From: Allolobophora icterica
Taxonomy: Eukaryota; Annelida; Clitellata; Crassiclitellata; Lumbricidae
NCBI GenBank assembly: GCA_963556255.1
Contig: OY744608.1
Location: forward strand, 70,215,377-70,279,376
Direction: 5' to 3'
Length of the DNA: 64,000 nt
A program made the translations under genes and the position numbers. Positions 49,711 to 61,672 of this stretch are shown here, in pieces. The notes under the pieces are model-generated. The model did no database searches, was not told the origin of the DNA, and was given only the letters and a program-made list of their open reading frames with translations. Numbering within the stretch: position 1 is the stretch's first letter; the number at the start of each line of letters is the position of its first letter.

Positions 49711-50085
49711 CTCAAAGTCGCTGCACACGTTGATCTCAGAAAGTAACTTCTTACAAGTTCCGCAGCCAAGGAGCTTCAGGGTAATTCAACGACGCCCCCA
49801 CCCATCGAATGTGTACAAGTCCAGATTACTCCAACCCTAGATTCGCCCTTAGGGACCGGTCGTTTGGGGGTCACGTGATGCGAATGGACAACGTCTGGCG
49901 CCTCTATCGGCAGCCGACGGAAGTAATCTCGCCGATTCTTGATAGTTTCTTGTGCGCGTGAAAACACGGAGTTGGCCATCTGCAAACACTCAACATTGCG
50001 TCTGGGACGACACTCTTCAACAGCGCTTCCATACATTGACAGGCTACAAGAACATGCGCTATTTAAATATCAAGATATATATAGA
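49711..50085. other. Unique GC-richer block
   Basis: Contains CACGTGATGCG and CG-rich words (49780-50010). No coding exon is supported. Confidence 0.3.
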
Positions 50086-50087
50086 GA

Positions 50088-50432
50088 GAGACAGCCAGAC
50101 AGACAGACAGACAGAGGCAGTCAGAGAGAGATATATATATATAAACAGAGACAGAGATAGAGAAACAGCAGATAGAGACAGAGACAGACAGACAAACAGA
50201 GAGTGGGAGACTGACAGAGAGATAGAGACAGACAGACAGACGGACAGACATAGAGGGGGTTTCGTTTGTCTGACGAATAATAGGAAATTGGCAAAGGTGG
50301 TTGTTGAGTTTTCATTGTTATCTTTCTGACCAGAAGTAAGCTAACTCCCTCAAGACAGACAGACAGGCAGGCAGGCAGGCCGACAGACAGACAGATAGAC
50401 AGGCAGGCAGACAGACAGGCGGACGAACAGAC
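50088..50432. repeat. CAGA microsatellite tracts
   Basis: Imperfect CAGA and GAGACA repeats at 50088-50252 and 50355-50432, separated by about 100 bp of unique sequence. Confidence 0.95.
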
Positions 50433-50439
50433 CACACTT

Positions 50440-51078
50440 GGACTTAAATCTGTGCATTGGCTTCCTGCTCAGCAAAGGATTTGTTTTAATTTCGGGCCAT
50501 TGGTGTACGAAACATTGAACTTTGACAAGCCACAATACTTAAACTCAGTTCTTATTGTCCAGACTTCTTTGATTCAATGAGGTAATCTGATTATCTTTGT
50601 CTGGTCATACCTAACTCAAGAGCTGTTCTGCGTGGACGTGTTTTTTCGGTTGCTGGACTTGTATGTACTTTCTGGAACTCTCTCTGCATGTGTCTGTCCG
50701 TTCTGCTTTTGTATCTGAACGTTTTGCTTAGTCGCTGAAGTCATTTCTTTCTCAACTCTTAAGTTATCCTCGCCTCTTTAACTCCGTCACTTCTAGTAGT
50801 CTGGCAGTGCCAGTCCCAAGCATGGAGAAAGGAGGAGGGCGAAGCTTATCATCTTTTTATGACACGGTGTCGTTAAACAGCAACTCAACTAACTAATTCG
50901 CCTTCTTCGGCTGTTTCTCTGCCTTTTGGAGGATCTTCTGGATATCGTTGACCTGACATTGGCATGGTTTTAGTTGCTGATACGACGCAGCGCTCGTGAA
51001 TGAGTTGGTGCCCTGCGTTTAGCTTTAGAGTAGCGCTTTAGAAATTTTAAATTTAGATTACGATTACGATTACGATAC
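50440..51078 (+). mobile_element. Decayed L2/CR1-like LINE 3' end with (GATTAC)n tail
   Basis: HWLPAQQRICF at about 50455-50490 and RVFSVAGL then FWNSL at about 50635-50680 are non-LTR C-terminal motifs, interrupted by stops. The tail (GATTAC)n lies at 51054-51073, the same tail type as the minus-strand copy at 19265. Confidence 0.6.
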
Positions 51079-51744
51079 ATTCCATTGTCTTATGAAGCCC
51101 ACACGAACTTAGGAGAGAAGAGCAGGTATACGTGTGCGAGATGAAACTGGTGTTGAGTGTAGTCCCCGAAACCGCCGCTAAGCCCTCAAGTTGAAACCAG
51201 TCGCTATGCTATCGACTTCATTTACGTTAATATTTTACTTAATGTTTTAATTGCGGTCTCCGAGTTTCGATTTTTGACGAAGACATCAACAGCATAACAG
51301 GAGCAACACTTGCTTATCAGGTACGAGTCACAATGCAACAGACTAACGGTCTAAGAATCAGTCGATGTCAGGTCACCTGTTCTTTACTTACTACCTGCCC
51401 GAGTGGAGTCGGTAACTTTGCAAGAAGTCACGCAGTCATAGAGTCCGTTCTTTAGACAAACGTAGCTTTGAATATACGCTGGCTTCAACGTCGACGGCCA
51501 GTCGACTAAGTCGATAAGTAAGTCGCTAGCTCATCAAGTCAGTCGGTAATTCCTTAGCGACTGACTGCGGGTACTGGAGCTGAGTGGACGTGCATTTGAT
51601 TGGAACGTGTGTGTGATATTGGTTCTGCGGATATTTGTCTGTCGGATTTCGTTAATCTGTCGTCTGAATCCGTCGCAGGAAAAGCTCCAGCAGCTGACAA
51701 ATTGGATTGGTGCGTGTGACGCATAGGATACGGGATGCACTGGA
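51079..51744. other. No feature recognised
   Basis: Mixed-composition unique sequence without credible ORFs; includes a short AGTCG-rich run at 51500-51560. Confidence 0.35.
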
Positions 51745-52375
51745 CGAGGAGGAGGAGGAGATGATGGAGGAGGAGGATGAAGAGAAAGAGAAGAAGGATG
51801 GAGGAAGGGAGTAGGTGGAAGAGGAAAAGAGAAGGAGGTATAAGAGGAGAAAGAGGAGGAGCAGGGGAGTAGCAACGCATTGGATACGGGATGCGGAGAA
51901 CGAGGAGGAGGAGGAGGTGATGGAGAAGGAGGATGAAGAGAAAGAGGAGAAGGATGGAAGGAAGAGGAGTAGATGGAAGAGGAAAAGAGGAGGAGGAGGT
52001 ATCAGAGTAGAAAGAGGAGGAGGAGGGGAGTAGAAGGAGGGGAAGGGAAAGAGGAGAAGGAGAGAAATGAAGGAGGTGGAGAAGGAAGAAGAGAAAGAGG
52101 AAAGGAGGGGAGAAGAATAAGAAGGAAAAGGAGGAGGGTAGAAGAGGAGAAGGAAGAAGAGAAGGAGGAGGAGGGTGGGAAGAGGAAGAAGAGAAGGAAA
52201 ACTAAGGTGAGAAAGATTGAGGAAGAAGATGAGGAGGACGAAGAGGAGGAGAGGAGAAGGAAGAGAAGAAGAAAGGAGGAAGATGAGGACGAGGAGGAGG
52301 AAGAGGAGAAACTGAGGAGCGCGAACATGAGGAAAATGATGAGAATGGGAAAAGAAGAGGAGGAGGAGAATTAGG
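51745..52375. repeat. Purine-rich GGA/GAA tract
   Basis: About 630 bp that are almost entirely A and G on the plus strand, with two internal copies of a segment around GCATTGGATACGGGATGC (51732-51830 and 51872-51960). It is triplex-prone. The E/R-rich and S/L-rich open frames on either strand are compositional artefacts. Confidence 0.93.
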
Positions 52376-52439
52376 AGGAAAACGCGGATCTAGATGACAA
52401 TGAATATATGGAAGCTGGAATTGATGACGGTCAGGGCAG

Positions 52440-53239
<800 letters not shown>

Positions 53240-54175
53240 GTAGCCTGATTGACTGGTTGGTTGACTGATTGATTGGCCCTCGTCCAAGAGGTTCAATCAT
53301 ACGGTCACCTACCCAATTACTAACCCGGCTTGGTAATGGTCAAACGTATTTGTTGTTCCAACAACACCAACCTGTTTGCCATTTACATATTCTTGTCTAA
53401 TCGAATAACTTCTAAAGCGCCATTGCAACGATTCACTTCGCATCAGTCGATCTTGGCTGGAAATTGAAACCGACGTAGTGGCCACAGGGAGCCATACGCT
53501 CGCGGATGATAAAGTTCGTCATGTGGATCCCGATAAGGCGTGGGCAGTCATGCGTGGAAAGCTATGGTTGAAGATAAAACTGACAGCGAACTTTGTAATA
53601 TGTGATCGCTTTTATTGAATTGGACACCAAGTTCTGGTTTTTATCGACTCTTTCCTATCAGACGATCAAAAACAAAGTTGGCTGCACAGACGCAAATCAA
53701 AAACACTGATTCTCGCATCAGTCAATACTCATACATGGATCTATCCAAAGGCCTTGGCTCAGTTTGCAGAGTGGGGAAGAATACTGACGGACGTATTCGT
53801 AAGGAGAAAGGGTAAAATTGGACACAAATGCCGAGTTTTAGGTTTTAGCCCTCTTGATATTCATACAAGTCTAGCAATAATAATTGTTCTCTTAAGTTTG
53901 ATTTCTAAACAAAGTCAAATTATACTGCTTTGCAGTTTTATCAGAGGTGTTGTTCTGTAGTTTAGGTCCTTGTATGTTATACAATACAATACAATACAAT
54001 ACAATACAACTGCATTTGATACAATACAATACAACTGTATTTTGATAATGCCCTCCGCACAAAGTTCAGAAGTATGTTATATGCCTCGCGAAGAACATTG
54101 CTTGCTCTTTACTACAAAATACAAGATCTGTTTTCATCCCATTTCGTTGAGTAATTATGAATGTATTTCCTTGTT
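53240..54175. other. Non-coding; (ATACA)n at 53985-54035
   Basis: No gene recognised. The ATACA repeats resemble LINE tails seen at 30200 and 41630, but no LINE coding remnant precedes them. Confidence 0.35.
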
Positions 54176-54260
54176 ATCTGGCCGATTGGTTACAGCGCTA
54201 GGCCTGTAACGCGGAGAGTACAGGTTGAGCCCCGATCACCCGAGGAAGTTACGTGTGTAG
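54176..54260 (+). mobile_element. tRNA-derived SINE, left half (split by a DNA transposon)
   Basis: A-box-like TGGTTACAGCGCTAGG and B-box-like GGTTGAGCCCC at tRNA-like spacing. It ends in GTGTGTAG, the target duplication. The sequence resumes at 56356 and finishes near 56470 with TTGTATTGTATT. Confidence 0.5.
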
Positions 54261-56347
54261 TAGGGTGGAGTGAAAGCTATAGGTAAAAAAATTTTTGAGG
54301 AATCTGCAATTGGCAGGGGGTGCAAAACTTGTGTATAGATACTAGTTTTGTTAGTGTAAAATATCTTGTTTCTAGGATTATGTTTTGAGGTGCCCAAACG
54401 GCGAAAACCTATCCCATTATAACCCAGCAATTGAAATCTTCCATAATAGACAGGGCTTGGAATTTTAAAATGACCTTGTTAGAAGTAAATCATGTAACAA
54501 TTTGCTAATAGGTGCTTCTACACTAATTTGACCCTGCTGAAAACGAAAATCGTCGTTAGCAAACTGGAGTTTTAGCGGTTACATGGAAAAACCAAGATGG
54601 TGGCCAAAATGGTGGCCAATATCTTCGAATGGCTAGAAGTACAGTCATGTACGTGATGGAAACATGATTTTAGAGTCTAAATAAACATTTTCGGGGTCAA
54701 GGAATGCGATGGAACCAAAGATACATATGTAGCACTGCCAGAAAACAAAATGGCGGACAAAATGGCGGCCAATATCGTCAAATGGCTATAAGTAAAGTCA
54801 TGTATATCTTGAAAACATGATTTTATAGTCTAACTTAACATTTTTTGGGTCAAGGAATGCAATGGAACTAAAGACACATATGTAGCACTGCCAGAAAAAC
54901 AAAATGGCGGCCCGTCAGGAGTGGTGTTTTCTTGGTTAATGAATACCAACGAAATAAAACTCTATGTGTAGCATTGACGCTATTGCAATTTAACTGCCAT
55001 TATTTACATGACATTTTTAATAGTCTGTGATTGCAGTTTAACCATTTTATACATTACGGATGCAATATTCGCGTTTCATGACTTGACTTATATAGACCAG
55101 AGCTATTTCAAGTAGAATTCTGTTAGCAGTTGTAAGCCATCTTGAATGAACTACTGGATCGGGTTTTCGATTAGCAACTTCGTCAGGGCATTTCCTAGCA
55201 GAAATAGCTTGACATATAGGACTATTGTAAAAATACTTCTGATCGGTGCTTATATGAGCATTATCAACACACAGACAATTACAATTGTAAAGTGCAATTG
55301 GTGTAAAGGGAACTACTGATTTGTTTTCACATGCTTGGTTTGCTTTACCAATACGACCAGGCAACGTTCTAGGACCATGTGATACACTATCAAGTTTCTG
55401 CACGAGATGTCTCAAAGGCAATTGGTATGCATGCAACAAGCAAACGAGCCAATGCAGTGGTTTCCCTATCTCCATTTCGAGCAAGGAAACAACACCTCCT
55501 ATGATACCAGTATTCACATTTGTGCCATTGCACCCAAAAACAAGCAATCTGTTCGTTGTAATTCCTTTTCGCGAAGTATATCTGATATTCCTCTTGCTAT
55601 ACTTTATGGGTTTCCAACCGATGGACTGAAATGACATGCATATTTCGAATTGGGTTCTGACACAACTGTAATATGCTCTTCGGTTATCATATTTGGATAA
55701 TACCATCTTAATTTTTTCACTTACATTCCAGTTGTGTCTCACTTGCTTGTAAATATTTTCTGACTCTCATTCTCTACGAATTTTACTCCTGTCGTTGACC
55801 TGCGATCTCTCATTTTCATGCACTAGTCTAGCAGCTCTTCGATCAGAAACATCGTATCTATCACATTCCCTTGTCACAGCACTCAGAGTTGTTTGCATCT
55901 GCTACTGCTGGGCCAATTACTGTTTAATCTCGCTTCAGGTCATCAAGAACAATTAGGAAGAACTTCATCATGTGAGCACATGTCGGAAGCACTGTTTGAG
56001 ACAATTCTGAAGGAATACCAAGTACTGGACAGCTACTAGTTTTTTTTATAGTTTCTGGCTGTTTGGCTGACATTTTTGCAGTCTGCCTTTCAGTCTTCAA
56101 TATATTTACAAAAGACATCGCCAAAATAAAATTGCAATAGTGAAAAAACATCACATTTCAAGTATAAAAAAATTCATGCCATCTATGCAAAATTTCGCCA
56201 ATTCGTGTTTTTTGGGTGGCCTTGGGGCACCTCAAGAATTTAACCAAATCCAGTATTATTTTACATGCAGGCTACTGGGCACAATAGACAACTTTTGCAC
56301 ACCCTGCCGATTCTGAAATGTTAATTTCATTTTTTCACTCCACCCTA
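54261..56347 (-). mobile_element. Complete 2.1-kb DNA transposon, hAT-like, with long imperfect TIRs
   Basis: The ends are TAGGGTGGAGTGAAA and its exact complement. The 8-bp duplication GTGTGTAG flanks it at 54253-54260 and 56348-56355. Similarity between the ends extends imperfectly for about 140 bp (shared GGCAGGG.GTGCAAAA, TTGT.TAT, GTAAAATA and TTGAGGTGCCC in the same order). The interior carries a 153-bp direct repeat (54614/54767) and a decayed transposase-like frame (55742-55047). The 8-bp duplication fits hAT, P or Zisupton-type elements; hAT is my best guess. Confidence 0.85.
55047..55742 (-). pseudogene. Transposase-like protein remnant (HSRWLT family)
   Basis: 231-residue open frame. 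LLVFGCNGTNVNTG, then WLVCLLHAYQLPLRHL, GPRTLPGRIGK, and VVHSRWLTTANRILL recall an uncharacterised family abundant in arthropod and cnidarian genomes (GCDGTxVNTG..H..ELPLRHL..HSRWLT). The arrangement resembles an RNase-H-like hAT core, with the likely catalytic Asp of GCDG replaced by Asn here. Full-length relatives are longer at both ends, so this is a truncated, probably inactive copy. Recognition is from memory. A short frame at 56154-55924 may be its N-terminal remnant. Confidence 0.5.
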
Positions 56348-56355
56348 GTGTGTAG

Positions 56356-56470
56356 GACCTAGAGCAAGTCTTTCACTCACAGTTGCTCTGCGCCTAGATG
56401 TTCTGTGTATGCACTTGTGAGCTTTGGAAGGACGGCAATATCAAATACAGTTGTATTGTATTTTGTTAAC
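56356..56470 (+). mobile_element. tRNA-derived SINE, right half
   Basis: Continuation of 54176-54260 after removal of the 2.1-kb element, ending in a short TTGTATTGTATTTTG tail. Confidence 0.4.
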
Positions 56471-57350
56471 CACGTGATTTGTGTTCTTTATTGATGGCTA
56501 ACTTCATCGGAAGCCTGCCACTGAATTTTTTTCAATTGTGACTGCGACAAATTTATAACTTGACTTGAGATACGTTCTACTGCGTATATGTATGTGTAAA
56601 TATTTTCATGCCCGCGCTGTAGTTCCCTCGAAGGACAACTGTTACTTTTAAGTCTAATAAAGTTTCTCGAACGCGTGATTCCGCAAACCGTACATCGACT
56701 TAAAAGCACATCCGAGGAAATTGACTTCACTGATCGACCTCACCTTTGAGTTTTTTTATTTCCTCTCTCGACGTGCGGGAGACACTGGCGTACAAAGACG
56801 CGTGTAGTACTCCCGAAACGCCACCGACATCTTGAAAACCGTTTTATACATGAAAGGCGACGGCAGATTTCAATTATGGACGACCGAATGCCATTTCGTA
56901 AATCCCTTATTTATAACTAGCCATAGATCGAGCAACATGGATCAGAAAATGTCAGGCCGTACACAATATATCGTCGGTTGAAAATCCTCACCCGTACGGC
57001 GAGAGGCAGACCGCGGCCGCCATTAAACCTCCATCATACGACAGCAATTTTCCCGAAGACTATAAATCTAGTAAGATCTGAACGACGATCGCGGCCACGC
57101 TCGGACATGTTGTAGCGCAGGTTTAGACATTTCACGGTTAGTTGCGCTACAAAATCGCCGGCTATAAATCCAGTTCCTCGTCTGATTGAAACGAACGGCT
57201 TTCATCTTTAAGAGAGTTTTCTCGGACCGGAAGAAACGACTTTCCATCGAAGAATGAGATTTAATGCTGGCACAACGACGTCGATCAGTAACTACAATAT
57301 ATTCTTGGTCTATGTGTTGTATGTATGCGAATAAAAATGGCAACATGTAG
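56471..57350. other. Unique CpG-containing block
   Basis: Non-repetitive, GC-richer sequence with dispersed CG dinucleotides and a MEF2-like TTATTTATAA near 56909. No exon is supported. Possibly a regulatory island. Confidence 0.3.
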
Positions 57351-57359
57351 GTGATATAT

Positions 57360-57650
57360 ACAAACGTTTATGCCAATATCGCTAACCTACAACTAACTAC
57401 AATACTCCCAGACAAAGTAGGCCTACCTAGCGAACTCTTCATCAGCAAGCCACCCCGGTCTACCCGACCATCCTCGTGTCTCACTCTCTCCCGTCCCCAG
57501 TCACTGCTCGCCTCAAGTTTTCCAACCGATCCATATTCCACACTGCTCCTCAACTCTGGAATGAACTTCCCTCTGAATTCCACAGATTCTCAGCCTAGCC
57601 AAAGGATTCACATTCAAAGTTAACAGATGCTTTGAGAAGTCGGTCAATAA
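57360..57650 (+). mobile_element. Non-LTR retrotransposon C-terminal remnant
   Basis: A frame ending at 57599 reads ARLKFSNRSIFHTAP then QLWNELPSEFHRFSA, the characteristic C-terminal motif of L2/CR1-type and related reverse transcriptases. The upstream part is out of frame. No tail repeat is obvious. Confidence 0.55.
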
Positions 57651-58884
57651 AGAGGGGATAACTAAAAATCAGTGTGTCATTGTACCATTACCAATCAGAA
57701 GTGTGTAGGTTTTCTTGGCCTTGGCATATGAGGGCAGATGGCTGCAACGAAGTCCATTTCCCACACAAGACAATCTTATCTATATATAAAACATGTTATA
57801 TTAATTATCACAGTTATTGCTTGGTCATGGATTATTAAATGTTAGATATAATTGAAGAGTTTAATCTGTTCAATGTAAATAAGTTACCAGCATCCATAAC
57901 CAGCATCTAAGGTTATAAAATATTAGAAAAGGTTCGAGACCATAAGAATTGACGTGGAAGGCTGTGATTGGTTGGATTAAAACTCAACGGGATGTTGGAG
58001 ATAGCGTCTGCGGAGTCTGCGCAGTGCTGCAGAATTAGAATAAAAGTTGAATTTCGAACGTTGACGGCAATGGAGGTCTTATGTGAACGATTCGCAGGTA
58101 AATTCCGAATCTATTCGATAATAGGTTCGTTAAGACGATCAGATATTCGCGGGAGGGGTCAATAGTCAAGCTGGTCCATCAAATAAAGAGTTAACAGACA
58201 CTAACTTCGAACTTACACATCGAACGAGAAAAGTTGCGGTGTCATTGGCTTCATCTGAAGTACCCGGTAGACTAAGAGTTTCGAACGTTGAGCTCTAAGT
58301 TTGAGAAGTTTGTTACGAGATAAAGCGCACTTATTTCGATAGTCGGCCTCAGTAAGATCGACTAGGCCTACATACTTCAGCTTGGAACAACTTTCGGTTG
58401 TTAAATCGACAAAAGCGTCAACTTCAAAGAACAAGCGAACATGTCAGCTACGCACTCACCGTTGATGAATAAGATGGAGGCCATCGCAATTCCGTGGTGA
58501 TTCTATGAAGCGAGTCCAAATGACAATCATCACTCAAAAAACTACTACCACTGTTTGGGAGGTTAGAATTAGGCATAAGAATCATGAGCATAAATTCATG
58601 TAATTGATGCTGCTATAAGAAAGGTAGATACAGAATATACCTTGTAGAAAATAGCCTATTACTTGAATAGGATTAAATTGTTAATTTAATCTAACACTTG
58701 TTTGAACTATCTATTATATTAAATTATTTATATTACAAAGGAACTGTTGTGAACTCTATGACATAATGCAATTGCCTTCACGCCAACTATCCATGAGGCT
58801 GGATTGATTAACAAGTAATGCGGCGTATGATCAACACTGAACACTGCAAGTTTTAAGAAGTGTGAAATATAAAGGTAACGTTAA
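57651..58884. other. Non-coding; one weak small ORF
   Basis: 57705-57775 resembles the SINE tail (TTGGCATATGAGGGCAGATGG). A 73-residue minus-strand frame at 58434-58213 has protein-like composition, but I recognise nothing in it and see no splice context. The remainder is featureless. Confidence 0.3.
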
Positions 58885-59036
58885 AGTGGCTTCTCCCTCG
58901 CCGTCTCATCTTCCCACCGACAGTGTACGGTCAGTGTACTCATTATCGAACCAAATTTCTGTCCTGGTGAAGATTTGAACCCTCGATCTCTCGTCTAACA
59001 GTCCAGCACGCTAACCACGTCACTATTGAGCGCCCC
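58885..59036 (-). mobile_element. tRNA-derived SINE, truncated
   Basis: On the minus strand: A-box TGGTTAGCGTGCTGG (59017-59003) and B-box GGTTCAAATCT (about 58982-58971), then CAGGACAG and GTACACTGACCGTACAC. Same family as 61395-61672. Confidence 0.65.
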
Positions 59037-59392
59037 GTCTAAGGACAGGCCAGATCTTTATACACTGGTTCCCGTTTAGGCGTTAATGTCGTGATCGAAG
59101 GCCACGTCTGTGAAGTGTTACCCCGACGAACAAAAGACCGGTGCTGCGTTCCTTTCACGTCGTCTGTACGCGCACCGACGCCTCGACATTGTCGGAGAAC
59201 GCAATCGAATCGATTCGATGCATTTATGATCGTGTCAACGAATCGATGGCTGGTCTTTGACGGAGGTGGGACAAGGAAATCCGGTCCGGACTTGGCTCCT
59301 CCAGGGCAGTCGGTGGAGGCCGACGGTGTGGTGGCAATTCGGCTCTGGGTGAGAGCAGTTCCGGCGTCGATCACTTTGATAGAACGATGATA
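59037..59392. other. Unique GC-richer block
   Basis: Non-repetitive, CG-containing sequence beside the giant GGAT microsatellite. Open frames have no recognisable domains. Confidence 0.3.
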
Positions 59393-59761
59393 GATGGATG
59401 GGTGGGTGGATGGATGGATGGATGGATGGATGGATGGATGGATGGATGGATGGATGGATGGATGGATGGATGGATGGATGGATGGATGGATGGATGGATG
59501 GATGGATGGATGGATGGATGGATGGATGGATGGATGGATGGATGGATGGATGGATGGATGGATGGATGGATGGATGGATGGATGGATGGATGGATGGATG
59601 GATGGATGGATGGATGGATGGATGGATGGATGGATGGATGGATGGATGGATGGATGGATGGATGGATGGATGGATGGATGGATGGATGGATGGATGGATG
59701 GATGGATGGATGGATGGATGGATGGATCGATCGATCGATCGATCGATCGATCGATAGATGA

Positions 59762-59821
<60 letters not shown>

Positions 59822-59826
59822 TAGAC
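59393..59826. repeat. Compound (GGAT)n-(GATC)n-(GATA)n-(GACA)n microsatellite
   Basis: About 335 bp of nearly uninterrupted GGAT, then short GATC, GATA and GACA blocks. The boundaries look like stepwise point mutations of one tetranucleotide array. All long MDGW and IHPS open frames are artefacts. Confidence 0.99.
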
Positions 59827-60109
59827 AGATACACGCAGACAGACAGCCAAACAGGTTACATACATGAATACATATACATACATACACACATACCCACATA
59901 CATATATAGTGAGAGAAATGTAAATGTGATGTGTTGTCCGTATAGCAACATCTGACAGCAAACGAGATCTTCTCAAATGTGAGCCAGAGACATAGGCTGT
60001 CGCCCAATCAGTCTGTACGTCTTACATTCTAAATTAATACAAAGTATTTTCCCCTTAGAACAAATTCTTGTCATTTAAGCCACCGCTTAAACTATTTCTG
60101 GAAACTTTC

Positions 60110-60985
60110 TCGCACGATCCTGATTGGGCCTCACACCTGTACTGCTTCGGCCTAACACCAGTCCCCAATTGGCATCACACTCCTCGTCCTGCATTGGCCT
60201 CACACCCAGTGGCGTCTAACCCCCCCCCCCCCAAAAGTAAATGGAGAATCAACCCCCCAAATTTACCCTCTGAAAAACACATTTTGGTGTTTTCTGAGAT
60301 TCTGCAGTGGGAGAGACGCCAATCGTCTTTGAATGACGGCGTCGTAAAACGAACGAATTAATCAGTCATTCTGAGACAGTTAGACCTACAGATTAATGAA
60401 TTAATGGATGACTTAGCGTAATGTTTTCTACTTTAGGCCCTAATAGGTGCTAAGTTTACGTCTAGACTGACAGTGCCCAAAGAGAGTCAGAGCAATTATC
60501 GCGCGCAGCGCGAAAAATTTTTTGAACCTTTTCGGATTTTAAATATTTTTGCTTTGTTGGATTTTGGCTATATTATCACACGGGACAAAAGAGCTATCAT
60601 GAAAAAATGCAAACCCCCCCACTTTCAGTCAAAATATGTCAAACCCCCCACTGTTGAAGTTCGTTGGAGATCGTTCTCCACACTCCACCATTGGTAGACG
60701 CCACTGCTCACACCTGTCCTCGTTTGCTTTCACTCTGGTCCTCATTTGGCCTCACATTAGTCCTCATGTTTCTTCACACCGGTCCTCGCATCCGTCCAGA
60801 TTTAGCCTCACACGGGTCCTAATCTGCCTTATACCACAACAGTCCTAATTTAGCTTAGAGGGTCTTAATTTGGCATCACATCGGTCTTGATTTGGCCTCA
60901 CACCGGTCCAAATGTGGCTCACGTCGGTCCTACTTTAGTTCACTTACATTGGTCCTGATTTGGCATCGCACCAACTCTCTCACTG
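60110..60985. repeat. Degenerate 25-bp minisatellite, interrupted
   Basis: Imperfect tandem units resembling GGTCCTGATTTGGCCTCACA occupy 60110-60206 and 60707-60985. The 500-bp gap is a hAT-type MITE. Confidence 0.75.
60207..60706. mobile_element. hAT-type MITE, 500 bp
   Basis: It begins CAGTGGCGTCTA and ends with its exact complement (60695-60706). The 8-bp duplication CTCACACC lies at 60199-60206 and 60707-60714. CAGTGGCGT ends are a common hAT signature. A poly-C run (60220-60233), repeated CCCCCCA motifs and GCGCGCAGCGCGAAAAATTTTT fill the interior; there is no transposase. Confidence 0.85.
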
Positions 60986-61394
60986 TTCTGCAACTTAATT
61001 GTATATTGCGACGTTAAAACACCAGACTCGGATCCAAGCTGAATCGCTTAGGGGCACACATAATTATATATATATATAATATTATATATATATATATTAT
61101 ATATATATTCATTTATTTATTTATATATAAGCACCTTATACATATATACATCTATGCATATATATATAAATATACATATATATACATACACATACATGTC
61201 ATACATATTATGTACAATCTTAAATCACCGTAAACACAAATTTAAAGAGTCATATCTTCCACGAAAACGCGCGCAATCGCTTTCGTCACACTGTGACCGA
61301 ATCGCCTGGGGTCACGACCTTCAGATTTTCCCGTGGTCATGACCCGGAACAGAGGTCGGTTCGTTGACCCTTGGCTGAAGAAAGGTCGACGTCG
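60986..61394. other. AT-rich, non-coding
   Basis: (AT)n mixtures at 61063-61200. No gene. Confidence 0.45.
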
Positions 61395-61672
61395 ATTCAA
61401 TTAGACCAGTCCCTTAAGCGAGCCCCGACAGGCAGCGTATAAAATGTTAGCGACCTCATTTTCTTATCCTCGGCATATGAGGACGGGTAGGCAGTCCTCT
61501 CCCTCGTCCTCCCAACGACAGTGTACGGTTAGTGTACTCATTATAGCTGAGTTGTCTAGGGGTGCATGGTGAAATAGCTATCTCGAACCAAATATCTGCC
61601 CTGGAGGGATTTTGAACCCCGATCTCTCGATAGACAGTCCAGCACGCTAGCCATTAGACAATCTAGCACCCC
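61395..61672 (-). mobile_element. tRNA-derived SINE, near full length
   Basis: On the minus strand the head starts GGGGTGCTAGATTGTC at 61672. The A-box is TGGCTAGCGTGCTGG (61653-61639) and the B-box GGTTCAAAATCC (61618-61607), with tRNA-like spacing and an anticodon-loop-like CTGTCTA between. The body carries GTACACTAACCGTACAC and AGGACTGCC and ends near 61395. Related copies lie at 58885-59036 and 39361-39475. Confidence 0.7.

Noticed and set aside
51534..52374. Glu/Arg-rich and Ser/Leu-rich ORFs
   Set aside because: Compositional product of the polypurine tract.
58213..58434. 73-residue minus-strand ORF with protein-like composition, and a nearby ATGGCCTCC with a GGTGAGT donor-like site
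   Set aside because: The implied intron would be about 40 nt, too short for a typical animal intron, and no family is recognised.
59039..60007. 322-residue HPSI-rich ORF and MDGW ORFs
   Set aside because: Driven by the GGAT microsatellite; flanking residues show no domain.
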